Assembly: GCF_022819085.1 (NCBI RefSeq)
Contig: NZ_JALHAG010000012.1
Location: 1-64,000, forward strand
Reading direction: 5' to 3'
Source: Planococcus ruber
Lineage (GTDB): Bacteria; Bacillota; Bacilli; Bacillales_A; Planococcaceae
Length of the DNA: 64,000 nucleotides
Part shown: in pieces, positions 35,267 through 43,139 of the stretch
Layout: every line of letters begins with the position of its first letter
Numbering within the stretch: position 1 is the stretch's first letter
Notes under the pieces: generated by a model
What the model saw: only the letters and a program-made list of their open reading frames with translations
Told to the model about the DNA's origin: nothing
Databases searched by the model: none
Translations under genes and position numbers: made by a program

Positions 35267-36241
35267 ATGGAGAAAATACGATGGGGCGTTTTAAGCACGG
35301 CGAATATTGGCAGAACGCAAGTCATACCGGCAATTTTCCGTGCTGAAAATGCGGTAATGTCCGCGATTTCGAGCAGAGGCGACCGGGTTTATGCAGCGGC
35401 AAGGGAATTAGGGATTCCAAAAGCGTATGAGAGCTACGAAGCATTATTGGATGATCGGGAAATCGACGCCGTGTACATCCCTCTCCCAAACAATCTACAT
35501 AAAGAATGGGTCATCAAAGCGGCTGAGAAAGGCAAGCATGTGCTTTGCGAAAAACCGGCGGCGCTGTCGGCCCAAGAAGCGAAAGAAATGATTGCAGCTT
35601 GTGAAGCGCATGGCGTTAAATTCATGGAAGCTTTCATGTATCAACTGCATCCGCAGCATGCCCGAGTCAAAGAAATTGTGGCTTCCGGAGAAATCGGAGA
35701 AATGAAGCTCATTAAATCCAGCCATTCGTTTTACTTGAACAACCGGGAAGGGGATATCCGGATGGACAAAAAAATGGGCGGCGGAAGCATCTACGATGTC
35801 GGCTCCTATTGCGTCCAGGTCATTCGCCATTTGACGGATTCAGAGCCTGTGAAAGTCCAAGCGATTGCCGAACTGGATGAAGCGACCGGAATCGATTTGA
35901 CGTCGACCGTCTATATGAAAATGGACAATGGCGTCAAGGCGGTGTTCGACTGCAGCTTTGATATGATCAACCGCAACGAATACGAAGTCATTGGGACGGA
36001 AGGCAAGATCAAAGTGCCGTTCGCTTTCCGGCCGGACATCAACGGCGGCATCGGCAAAGTCATTGTCCAGAACAATAGCATGACCCGAGAGGAAAAAATT
36101 TACGGCGATATTTACCGGATGGAAATCGAACAGTTTTCACGGGCGATTTTGGACGGCGGGGAACCGGTCATCACGACGGAATCTACGCTCAAGAATATGG
36201 CCGTGCTGGATCGATGCTACGAATCGATCCAAAATGCCTGA
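35267..36241 (+). CDS. Gfo/Idh/MocA-family oxidoreductase
   Basis: This is an NAD(P)-dependent sugar or polyol dehydrogenase of 324 residues. The N-terminal Rossmann fold begins IRWGVLSTANIGRTQVIPA (residues 4-22), and the EKP motif with the conserved lysine is in HVLCEKPAALS. The C-terminal domain has GGGSIYDVGSYCVQVIRHL. The family pattern is close to glucose-fructose or xylose dehydrogenases of the dihydrodiol dehydrogenase type. It has its own terminator upstream and no operon partner. The substrate is not clear. Confidence 0.9.
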   Translation: MEKIRWGVLSTANIGRTQVIPAIFRAENAVMSAISSRGDRVYAAARELGIPKAYESYEALLDDREIDAVYIPLPNNLHKEWVIKAAEKGKHVLCEKPAALSAQEAKEMIAACEAHGVKFMEAFMYQLHPQHARVKEIVASGEIGEMKLIKSSHSFYLNNREGDIRMDKKMGGGSIYDVGSYCVQVIRHLTDSEPVKVQAIAELDEATGIDLTSTVYMKMDNGVKAVFDCSFDMINRNEYEVIGTEGKIKVPFAFRPDINGGIGKVIVQNNSMTREEKIYGDIYRMEIEQFSRAILDGGEPVITTESTLKNMAVLDRCYESIQNA

Positions 36242-36313
36242 AACAAGGTATTTTGGGTCCGAAGGTTCTGCATGCTAAACTGGAGCCATTAACCGAAAAA
36301 AGGCGGGAATGGC

Positions 36314-37300
36314 ATGCTGGCATTGAATCTTCTGGATTATTCACCGATTGATGAAGGGAAAACGGCACGGCAAGCGCTGCTCGAGACAACGGAACTGGTA
36401 CAGCTTGCCGAACGCTCGGGCTACAAGCGGTTCTGGGTAGCGGAACACCATAAAGTGGCATCAGTTGCCGGGAGTTCGCCGGAAATGCTGATGATGCATT
36501 TGGCCGCGTCGACATCCAGCATCCGCATCGGTTCGGGCGGCGTGATGCTGCCTCATTACAGCGCTTATAAAGTAGCAGAGAATTTTCGCATGCTGGAAGC
36601 CCTGCACCCGAACCGCATTGATCTTGGCATTGGGCGATCACGCAGTTATCAGGCGGTCAATAAGGCGCTGAACAGCATGCGGGAAAGAGCCGTGCCTTAT
36701 GAAGAACAGCTGGCTCTTTTAAAACAGTATTTTGCAGACGAAGACGCGTTGCCTGCTATGCCCATTATCGATACCGTACCGGAAATGTGGCTGCTCGGGA
36801 CAGGGGAAGGCAGCGCCGTACTGGCTGCGGAAAAAGGCATGGCGTATTCCTATGCGCATTTTGCCCGGCCTTCGATCGATGGAATGGACATCATCCGGAA
36901 ATACCGCAGCGCATTTAAAGCTTCTCCGTTTTTAGAAAAGCCGAAAGTGATGATAGCTGTATTTGCCGTCGTAGCGGAAACAAAAGAACAGGCAGAAGAA
37001 ATTGCAAAAGCCTTCGATCTTTGGTTGCTATTTGTTGAATCGAATACGCCTCCGCCTTATTATCCGTCAATTGAAACGGCAAAATTACGGGGCTTCAGTG
37101 CAAATGAATCGGAAAAAGTACGGGCCAACCGCAAACGCATGGTCATTGGAGATCCCGATTTCGTGAAGGCGGAAATAGAACGGATTGCCGATCGTTATGG
37201 AGCAGATGAAGTGACCATTATCCCGAACGTAGCAGGTGCAGAAAACCGAATGGAAGGCATCCGGCTATTAGCTGAAGCTTTTGGGTTAGCTCATCCATAA
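36314..37300 (+). CDS. LLM-class flavin-dependent oxidoreductase
   Basis: The 328-residue protein belongs to the bacterial luciferase-like monooxygenase superfamily (MsnO8 type). It begins LALNLLDYSPIDEGKTARQAL, has RFWVAEHHKVASVAGSSPEM near residues 39-58 and the flavin-binding IRIGSGGVMLPHYSAYKVAENF. These enzymes use FMNH2 and O2 on varied substrates. No flavin reductase gene lies beside it. The substrate is unknown. Confidence 0.9.
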   Translation: MLALNLLDYSPIDEGKTARQALLETTELVQLAERSGYKRFWVAEHHKVASVAGSSPEMLMMHLAASTSSIRIGSGGVMLPHYSAYKVAENFRMLEALHPNRIDLGIGRSRSYQAVNKALNSMRERAVPYEEQLALLKQYFADEDALPAMPIIDTVPEMWLLGTGEGSAVLAAEKGMAYSYAHFARPSIDGMDIIRKYRSAFKASPFLEKPKVMIAVFAVVAETKEQAEEIAKAFDLWLLFVESNTPPPYYPSIETAKLRGFSANESEKVRANRKRMVIGDPDFVKAEIERIADRYGADEVTIIPNVAGAENRMEGIRLLAEAFGLAHP

Positions 37301-37367
37301 GGAGTGAAACTTTATTGCATTCTTTTCGTATAATTGGGCAACACTGGAAAAGCGAGGGGATGCGCAA

Positions 37368-37505
37368 GTGAGAAAGAAAAGGAAGAAGAGGGAGAAAAAA
37401 GACCGATGGTCATGGATATGGGATTTGATAGACTTAGCAGAATTGATTTACGATATTATCCTGCTGATTCCGCGTATCCTCCTGAGAATCATAAAAGAAC
37501 TATAG
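37368..37505 (+). CDS. Small basic membrane-associated protein, 45 residues
   Basis: This short gene starts with GTG at 37368, 7 nt after GAGGGG, and ends at TAG 37505. The product has a very basic N-terminus (MRKKRKKREKKDR, residues 1-13), a tryptophan pair (WSWIWDLIDL) and a hydrophobic helix, LAELIYDIILLIPRILLRII, ending KEL. This looks like a membrane-surface or membrane-inserted peptide. It is preceded by TATAAT at 37329 and followed at once by a terminator, which supports a real gene. An overlapping 79-residue frame from 37334 is rejected. Function unknown. Confidence 0.75.
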   Translation: MRKKRKKREKKDRWSWIWDLIDLAELIYDIILLIPRILLRIIKEL

Positions 37506-37507
37506 CG

Positions 37508-37540
37508 AAAGCTCTTGCCGCATGCGGCAGGAGCTTTTTC
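37508..37540 (+). terminator. Terminator after the 45-residue protein gene
   Basis: A 14-bp stem, AAAGCTCTTGCCGC with GCGGCAGGAGCTTT (two G-U pairs), has a 2-nt loop and is followed by TTC. Confidence 0.88.
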
Positions 37541-37572
37541 TTCATCCAAAAGACTGAAATGAAAATATCCTA

Positions 37573-37597
37573 GTTTTAGTATTTTTCAAAGGGGTAA
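37573..37597 (+). promoter_or_regulatory. Possible sigma-B promoter of the aldehyde dehydrogenase gene
   Basis: GTTTTA-N13-GGGTAA resembles the general-stress sigma-B consensus GTTTAA-N12-15-GGGTAT. It lies 105 bp before the start codon. The match is partial. Confidence 0.45.
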
Positions 37598-37701
37598 AGA
37601 GGAGAGTGGCAAAAAATACAAAAAATCTTTTTTAACAACCGCTGCGGCGTTAATGAATATCAGTCAACAAATTCCATCAATCAGAAAGAGGAGTGAACCA
37701 A

Positions 37702-39174
37702 ATGAAAACGGATTTTTCGAAAGTGTATATAAACGGGGAATGGCGCGACGGGTCAAGCGACCAAATGATGGGCAACACAAACCCTTTCACAGGCGAGGAT
37801 TTAATCGCTACGAAAGCAGCCAATAAAGACGATCTGGATGCCGCTTATAAAGCGGCAGCGGAAGCGCAAATCGAATGGGCAAAGGAATTGCCGCAGAACA
37901 AACGGGCGATTTTGGAGAAAACCGTTGAAGTCATGCAGGAAAACAAACAGTTGATTATCGACTGGCTAGTGAAAGAAGCCGGCAGCACCGTCATCAAAGC
38001 AACTGTTGAATTCGGTGCAGCGCTGGATGTCGTAAAACAATCCACTGCTTATCCTTTCCAGATGGAAGGAAAGATCCTTCCATCCCAGCAAGCAGGAAAA
38101 GAAAACCGCATTTACCGCAATCCGATCGGTGTCATTGGCGTCATCAGCCCGTGGAACTTCCCGTTTCATTTGGCGATGCGCTCCATCGCACCAGCGCTTG
38201 CGACCGGCAACGGAGTCGTAGTGAAACCGGCTACGGATACACCGATTACCGGCGGTTTGATTTTCGCCAGTATTTTCGAAGCAGCTGGGCTGCCGAAAGG
38301 CCTCTTGAATGTCGTTGTCGGCCGCGGATCCGAAATCGGCGATGACATCGTTACCCATCCGGTGCCGCGCATGATTTCCTTTACCGGATCGACGGAAGTC
38401 GGCATGCACATCGGGGAGTTGGCCGGCGGGCGTCTGAAGAAAACCGCATTGGAACTTGGCGGCAATAATGTCTTTGTCGTTTTGGACGATGCAGATATCG
38501 ACCAAGCGGTGGATTCGGCGCTGTTCGGCAAATTTTATCACCAAGGACAGATCTGTATGGCAATCAACCGGATTTTTGTCCACAAAGACAAGTACGATGA
38601 ATTCGCTGAGCTCTTTATTAAACGTGCCGGCAAGTTAAAATATGGCAATCCGGCAGAACAGGATACCAACGTCGGACCGCTTATTAACCGCAAGCAAGTC
38701 GACCGCATTTTAGAAGACTTGGAAGAGAGCGTGAAGCAAGGAGCGGAAATCCGGTTAGGCGGAAATGCTGACGGCAACGTTCTTGAGCCGACAGTTGTGA
38801 CTAATGTGACGAATGAGATGCCGCTTGCAGTCAATGAAATCTTCGGACCGGTGGCTATTTTGATTCCGTTTGAAGATGACGATGATGCAGCGGAAATGGC
38901 CAATGCATTGCCATACGGATTGAGCGGCGCGGTCCACTCTTCTAACTTGGAGCACGGTGCCGCATTCGCGCACAGAATCCATACGGGCATGATCCATGTC
39001 AACGACCAATCGGTCAATGACGAATCGCATGTACCGTTCGGAGGCGAAAAGAACTCCGGCCTTGGCCGTTTCAACGGCGAATGGATTCTGGAAGAATTCA
39101 CGACGCTGAAATGGATTTCCCTGCAGCACCAACGCCGGGATTACGGTCCATTTATCAACCAATTGAAAGAATAA
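37702..39174 (+). CDS. Aldehyde dehydrogenase family protein (YfmT/benzaldehyde dehydrogenase-like)
   Basis: This NAD(P)-dependent enzyme oxidises aldehydes to acids. The 490-residue protein has the cofactor site GVIGVISPWNFPFHLAMRS near residue 143, catalytic Glu in ALELGGNNVFVVL and catalytic Cys in HQGQICMAINR. The C-terminus GGEKNSGLGRFNGEWILEEFTTLKWIS is typical of the aromatic or vanillin-type branch. ATG at 37702 follows AGAGGAGTG. A possible sigma-B promoter suggests induction by stress. The natural aldehyde is not known. Confidence 0.93.
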   Translation: MKTDFSKVYINGEWRDGSSDQMMGNTNPFTGEDLIATKAANKDDLDAAYKAAAEAQIEWAKELPQNKRAILEKTVEVMQENKQLIIDWLVKEAGSTVIKATVEFGAALDVVKQSTAYPFQMEGKILPSQQAGKENRIYRNPIGVIGVISPWNFPFHLAMRSIAPALATGNGVVVKPATDTPITGGLIFASIFEAAGLPKGLLNVVVGRGSEIGDDIVTHPVPRMISFTGSTEVGMHIGELAGGRLKKTALELGGNNVFVVLDDADIDQAVDSALFGKFYHQGQICMAINRIFVHKDKYDEFAELFIKRAGKLKYGNPAEQDTNVGPLINRKQVDRILEDLEESVKQGAEIRLGGNADGNVLEPTVVTNVTNEMPLAVNEIFGPVAILIPFEDDDDAAEMANALPYGLSGAVHSSNLEHGAAFAHRIHTGMIHVNDQSVNDESHVPFGGEKNSGLGRFNGEWILEEFTTLKWISLQHQRRDYGPFINQLKE

Positions 39175-39181
39175 AAGTCAG

Positions 39182-39210
39182 AGGCCTTTGCTCCGGCAGA
39201 GGCCTTTTTT
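39182..39210 (+). terminator. Terminator after the aldehyde dehydrogenase gene
   Basis: AGGCCTTTGC pairs completely with GCAGAGGCCT around a 4-nt loop, followed by six T. Confidence 0.92.
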
Positions 39211-39289
39211 CTGTTTTCATAAAATGACTAAAAAATCTGATAATAAGATATACTATAGATGTGTGAGATTCGATAAAGGAGGAATGGAA

Positions 39290-40033
39290 ATGGACTTGCA
39301 AGGAAAAGTGGCAGCCGTAACAGGAGGAGCATCGGGAATCGGATTGGCTACGGCAAAAGCGTTTATTGCCAAAGGAGCAAAAGTGGTCATCGCTGATTTC
39401 AATGAAGAAGGCGGGGAAGCGGCAGCCAAAGAATTGAGCGGCAGCGGGGGAGAAGCGGTATTCATCAAAGTGGATACTTCTCAGGAAGCTTCCGTTGAAA
39501 ACTTGGTAGCGCAAACGGTCAGCCGCTTTGGCCGAATTGACGTCATGGTCAATAATGCAGGGATCGGCGCTTTGAGCGAAACGCATGAATTAACGGATGA
39601 AGATTATCAAAAAGTGATCGGGGTCAATCAGGACGGCGTGTTTTATGGCATCAAGTATGCTGTTGGGGAAATGCTGAAGAGCGGCGGCGGGGCGATCGTC
39701 AATACTTCTTCGATACTTGGAAGCGTCGGGGAACCGCAAGCTTTTGCCTACAATGCTTCTAAAGGGGCGGTCAACTTGATGACCAAATCTGCTGCCCTCC
39801 AATACGGAGATAAAAACATCCGCGTTAACGCTGTCGCACCCGGCTACATCGAAACTGCCATGGTGAACCGCCAAGCGCTGGGTGACGAGTTCTATAATGG
39901 ATTAGTGGCGAAGCATCCGGCAGGGCGTTTAGGAAAAGCGGATGAAGTGGCGCATGCGATCGTGTTCCTGTGCGAAAATGATTTTGTAACAGGCACTACC
40001 ATAATGGTGGACGGCGGATATACAGCTCAATGA
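39290..40033 (+). CDS. Short-chain dehydrogenase/reductase (glucose dehydrogenase-like)
   Basis: The 247-residue classical SDR has the cofactor motif TGGASGIG (residues 11-18), NNAG, the catalytic Ser in VNTSSILGS and YNASK (Tyr and Lys), and the C-terminal VTGTTIMVDGGYTAQ. Asp in VVIADF after the second strand favours NAD. ATG at 39290 is 7 nt after AAGGAGG; the nearer ATG at 39284 is too close. A TATACT -10 box lies 40 bp upstream. It is a single gene; substrate unknown. Confidence 0.92.
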   Translation: MDLQGKVAAVTGGASGIGLATAKAFIAKGAKVVIADFNEEGGEAAAKELSGSGGEAVFIKVDTSQEASVENLVAQTVSRFGRIDVMVNNAGIGALSETHELTDEDYQKVIGVNQDGVFYGIKYAVGEMLKSGGGAIVNTSSILGSVGEPQAFAYNASKGAVNLMTKSAALQYGDKNIRVNAVAPGYIETAMVNRQALGDEFYNGLVAKHPAGRLGKADEVAHAIVFLCENDFVTGTTIMVDGGYTAQ

Positions 40034-40053
40034 TTCCACTCCAATGTATAGGG

Positions 40054-40086
40054 AAAAGAGACTTTCTGCGGAAAGTCTCTTTTTTA
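40054..40086 (+). terminator. Terminator after the SDR gene
   Basis: AAAGAGACTTTC pairs with GAAAGTCTCTTT around TGCG and is followed by a T-run. Confidence 0.9.
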
Positions 40087-40233
40087 CAGGTTGACGAGTT
40101 TCTAAACAAAATCCTTTCTGTTTCTTTTTTGTGGAGTTCAGCAACAATTTTCCAGTGAAATAGAAAAGTCCAGCCCACTTAGTGCTCCAGTCGGCCAGAC
40201 TTTTTTCGCGCAGTTCAAATGGATGCAGCCAAT

Positions 40234-40695
40234 TTAATTTGCTTCTTTTGCAGGATATTCGCGGCGAACAACTAAAACGTCGCAGGAACTGTTGCTGACG
40301 ATATGCTGGGAGACACTGCCCATCAAGTATTTTTCGAAGGCATTCAAACCTTGGGCTCCGCAGATAATTAAGTCCGCATCGACTTGATTGGCAAAGTCCC
40401 GTGAAATGACTTTTTTCGGAGAGCCAGGCGCTACGAAAGCGGAAACATCAGAAAGTCCGGCAGAAATAGCTTCGTTCTTATACTTTTCAATCAGCGCTCG
40501 CCCTTCTTCGAAAATCGTATCGCTTTCCGAAGGGATGCGCTTCGTCATAGCCGTGTAGGAACGGGTGTCCACCACATGGATCAGATTCAATGAAGCGTTG
40601 TGTTTTTTCGCCATTTCAATTGATTTTCTGAACGCCCATTCCGCTTCTTTGGAGCCATCGACCGCAACTAAAATGTGTTTGTATTCCAAAGCCAT
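40234..40695 (-). CDS. Universal stress protein UspA family
   Basis: The 153-residue cytoplasmic protein begins MALEYKHILVAVDGSKEAEWA and carries the ATP-binding pattern G-x2-G-x9-G-S in GAQGLNAFEKYLMGSVS near residues 119-135. Such proteins bind ATP and respond to starvation and stress. ATG at 40695 follows GGAGGAGG. It is a close paralogue of the gene at 40791, on the same strand and about 100 bp apart. Confidence 0.93.
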   Translation of the reverse strand: MALEYKHILVAVDGSKEAEWAFRKSIEMAKKHNASLNLIHVVDTRSYTAMTKRIPSESDTIFEEGRALIEKYKNEAISAGLSDVSAFVAPGSPKKVISRDFANQVDADLIICGAQGLNAFEKYLMGSVSQHIVSNSSCDVLVVRREYPAKEAN

Positions 40696-40790
40696 CTGAA
40701 TTCCTCCTCCATTTTTTCGGTTTACCACCTCTTTCTTGATGAGCCATAAAAATTCCTTCTTTTTAAATTGAATATTCAGAAATTAAAAGG

Positions 40791-41273
40791 CTATTCGTAC
40801 CGGATCGTTTCTCTCTCTGCTTTCTTTTTCGGACCGTCCAAGCGAACGACCAGTACATCGCATGGACTGCTGCGCACGATATTTGTCGAGACGCTGCCAA
40901 TGAGAAAATACTCCAATGCGTTTAACCCTTGAGCGCCGCAGACGATCAAATCTGCTTGAAGCTGCTTTGCAAAATCGCGCGAAATGACTTTTTTAGGGGA
41001 GCCGGGAACGGCATAGACATTCACTTCGGAAACGCCGGCAGCCAGCGCTTCCTTTTTATAATCCTCCAAAAGATTTTGGCCGTATCTGAATGCAGCATCT
41101 TCCAAATACGGCTCATGCAGCCGAACAGGCGTATGCCCCCGTAAATCTATGACGTGAATGATGTTCAAGATCGCTTTGTTCCTTTTGGCAATGCCGATTG
41201 ATTTTTTAAAAGCTGCTTCGGCTTCCTGCGATCCATCCACTGCTACCAAAATACGATGATAGACAAGCGTCAT
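40791..41273 (-). CDS. Universal stress protein UspA family
   Basis: The 160-residue paralogue of the preceding protein begins MTLVYHRILVAVDGSQEAEAA, and the ATP motif is GAQGLNALEYFLIGSVS. SPKKVISRDFA occurs in both copies, so the pair arose by tandem duplication. ATG at 41273 is 7 nt after AGGAGG; an ATG six bases upstream is too close to that site. The C-terminus is more basic (GPKKKAERETIRYE) than that of its neighbour. Confidence 0.93.
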   Translation of the reverse strand: MTLVYHRILVAVDGSQEAEAAFKKSIGIAKRNKAILNIIHVIDLRGHTPVRLHEPYLEDAAFRYGQNLLEDYKKEALAAGVSEVNVYAVPGSPKKVISRDFAKQLQADLIVCGAQGLNALEYFLIGSVSTNIVRSSPCDVLVVRLDGPKKKAERETIRYE

Positions 41274-41436
41274 GTCCATTCCTCCTGTCATAATTTAGCT
41301 TAGCAAATAGTTCGCTATGTGAAGCGGAATTTCCTGCACGCGAAGGAACCATTCGAGCAAATAGAAAAGAAATCTTAATCAGGCGAAAAAGGGGCTTCGG
41401 TTTATTTTTCAGAAATTATTAGCAATCGGTTGATTC

Positions 41437-41450
41437 TGAAAGCACTTTCA
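41437..41450 (+). promoter_or_regulatory. Candidate cre site of the hexuronate operon
   Basis: TGAAAGCACTTTCA fits the CcpA consensus with one mismatch and is nearly a perfect palindrome. It lies 87 bp before kdgK. Confidence 0.65.
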
Positions 41451-41461
41451 TTTATAGTATT

Positions 41462-41487
41462 ACTAAACCGATTTACTAAACCGATTT
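41462..41487 (+). promoter_or_regulatory. Tandem 13-bp operator-like repeat upstream of kdgK
   Basis: ACTAAACCGATTT occurs twice in perfect tandem (41462-41474, 41475-41487). Each contains TAAACCGATTTA, a near-palindrome with central CG, the form of a LacI-family half-site pair. The LacI-type regulator encoded at the end of the operon (45057) is the likely ligand. Confidence 0.65.
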
Positions 41488-41525
41488 ATAAAAATAGATA
41501 TAGTATACAAGAGAGGGGTAATATC

Positions 41526-42482
41526 TTGGCTAATCAATATAATGTTTTTACTTTAGGAGATGCATTGATCACGTTCAATCCTTCTGAAACTGGGCCGCTG
41601 CGCTATGTGCCTTCTTTCACCCGGAAAGTGGGCGGGGCTGAATTGAATTTTGCGATCGGCTGCGCACGCCTTGGTTTGAATATCAAATGGGCAAGCCGGC
41701 TCGGCGGAGACGAATTTGGACGGGTTATCTATAATTTTGCCCGCGGAGAAGGCGTCGATTTGTCGGAAGTCGAGTTTGTGGAGAACTATCCGACTTCCTT
41801 GAATTTTAAAGAGATCCGGGAAGATGGTTCCGGCAAGACTTTTTACTATCGCTATCAATCTCCGATCTTAACAATGGAGCCGAGCGATATAACCGAAGAC
41901 ATGTTTCAAGGGGTAGATTTGATTCACCTGACCGGCGTTTTCCTGGCGATTGATTCGAAAAACTTGGACATCGTAAAACGGGTGCTGGAAATCGCAGCTG
42001 AAAAAGCTATCCGCATTTCATTTGACCCGAATATTCGATTGAAGCTTTGGACCTTGGACCAGGCAAAAGCCGCATATATGGAAATTCTGCCCTCAGTGGA
42101 TATTTTGCTGACAGGCTTGGATGAAATCGAGATGATCATTGGTGAATCTACAGACCAAGCACTTGAACAATGTGCGAAAGACTTCAACATCGAACAACTA
42201 GTAATTAAAGACGGCGGCAACGGGGCGCGAGTTTATCAAAATGGCGCTTGGCATAAAAAAGAGGCGTTCCCGGTGAATCCGATTGATACAGTAGGCGCAG
42301 GGGACGGCTTTGACGCAGGCTATGTATACGCAACGCTTCATGGCTATTCGCCGGAAGAAGCGCTGGAATTTGCAAACGGCGTCGGAGCATTGGTTACAAC
42401 GGTATCCGGCGACAACGAAGGGCTGCCTTATTTAGAAGAAGTGACGGCTTTGATCCGTAAAGAAAAAGTTGTAGAACGTTAA
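41526..42482 (+). CDS. kdgK: 2-keto-3-deoxygluconate kinase (PfkB family)
   Basis: The enzyme phosphorylates KDG to KDPG. The 318-residue ribokinase-fold protein has FTLGDALITFNPSETGPLRY at the start, GGAELNFAIGCARLG near residue 38, SFDPNIR and the anion hole with catalytic Asp in DTVGAGDGFDAGY. The TTG at 41526 follows GAGAGGGG. KDG specificity is inferred from the next gene, the KDPG aldolase. It is first in the hexuronate operon. Confidence 0.92.
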   Translation: MANQYNVFTLGDALITFNPSETGPLRYVPSFTRKVGGAELNFAIGCARLGLNIKWASRLGGDEFGRVIYNFARGEGVDLSEVEFVENYPTSLNFKEIREDGSGKTFYYRYQSPILTMEPSDITEDMFQGVDLIHLTGVFLAIDSKNLDIVKRVLEIAAEKAIRISFDPNIRLKLWTLDQAKAAYMEILPSVDILLTGLDEIEMIIGESTDQALEQCAKDFNIEQLVIKDGGNGARVYQNGAWHKKEAFPVNPIDTVGAGDGFDAGYVYATLHGYSPEEALEFANGVGALVTTVSGDNEGLPYLEEVTALIRKEKVVER

Positions 42483-42502
42483 ATAGAAGAGGAGCTGAAA
42501 AA

Positions 42503-43123
42503 ATGTTAAAACATGAAGTGTTAGCAAATTTGACCAAAACGAAAGTTGTTGCAGTAATTCGCGGGACTAGTGAAGAAGAAGCGATTGAGTTGTCAAAAGC
42601 GGCAATCCAAGGAGGCATTCCCGCAATCGAATTGACGTATACGACACCACAAGTGCAGAACGTCTTTGAAGCATTAAAAGATGAAGATGTGCTGCTCGGT
42701 GCCGGATCGGTCTTAGATCCTGAAACAGCGCGCCATGCCATCCTTGCCGGAGCGAAGTTCATTGTCAGCCCGCATTTCAATGAAGACATTGCGCCGGTCT
42801 GCAACCGCTATGGCATTCCTTATTTGCCAGGCTGCATGACCATCCGTGAAATGGTCAATGCACTTGAATCCGGCAGTGACATCATCAAATTATTCCCGGC
42901 GAATAACTTCGAGCCGTCATTCATCAAATCAGTCAACGGCCCGCTTCCGCATGTACGGATCATGCCGACAGGCGGCATCAATTTAAACAACATCCAGGAC
43001 TGGATCTCTGCCGGGGCTGTCGCAGTAGGAATCGGCAGCGATTTGAACAAAGCCTATGCAGCTGGCGGATTTGAAGCCGCAGTGGAGTTAAGCAAACAAT
43101 ACATGGAAAAAAGTGCACAATAG
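42503..43123 (+). CDS. kdgA: KDPG/KHG aldolase
   Basis: The aldolase splits 2-keto-3-deoxy-6-phosphogluconate into pyruvate and glyceraldehyde-3-phosphate. The 206-residue class I aldolase has KVVAVIRGTS (residues 13-22), the catalytic Glu in AIELTYTTP, and the Schiff-base lysine in IIKLFPANNF near residue 130, with PTGGI at the phosphate site. It lies 20 nt after kdgK. Confidence 0.96.
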   Translation: MLKHEVLANLTKTKVVAVIRGTSEEEAIELSKAAIQGGIPAIELTYTTPQVQNVFEALKDEDVLLGAGSVLDPETARHAILAGAKFIVSPHFNEDIAPVCNRYGIPYLPGCMTIREMVNALESGSDIIKLFPANNFEPSFIKSVNGPLPHVRIMPTGGINLNNIQDWISAGAVAVGIGSDLNKAYAAGGFEAAVELSKQYMEKSAQ

Positions 43124-43139
43124 AGGAGGAACTCTTGAA

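Noticed and set aside
37334..37573. A 79-codon frame starting at 37334
   Set aside because: It overlaps the 45-residue gene in another frame, runs through the terminator stem at 37508-37540 and has no binding site.
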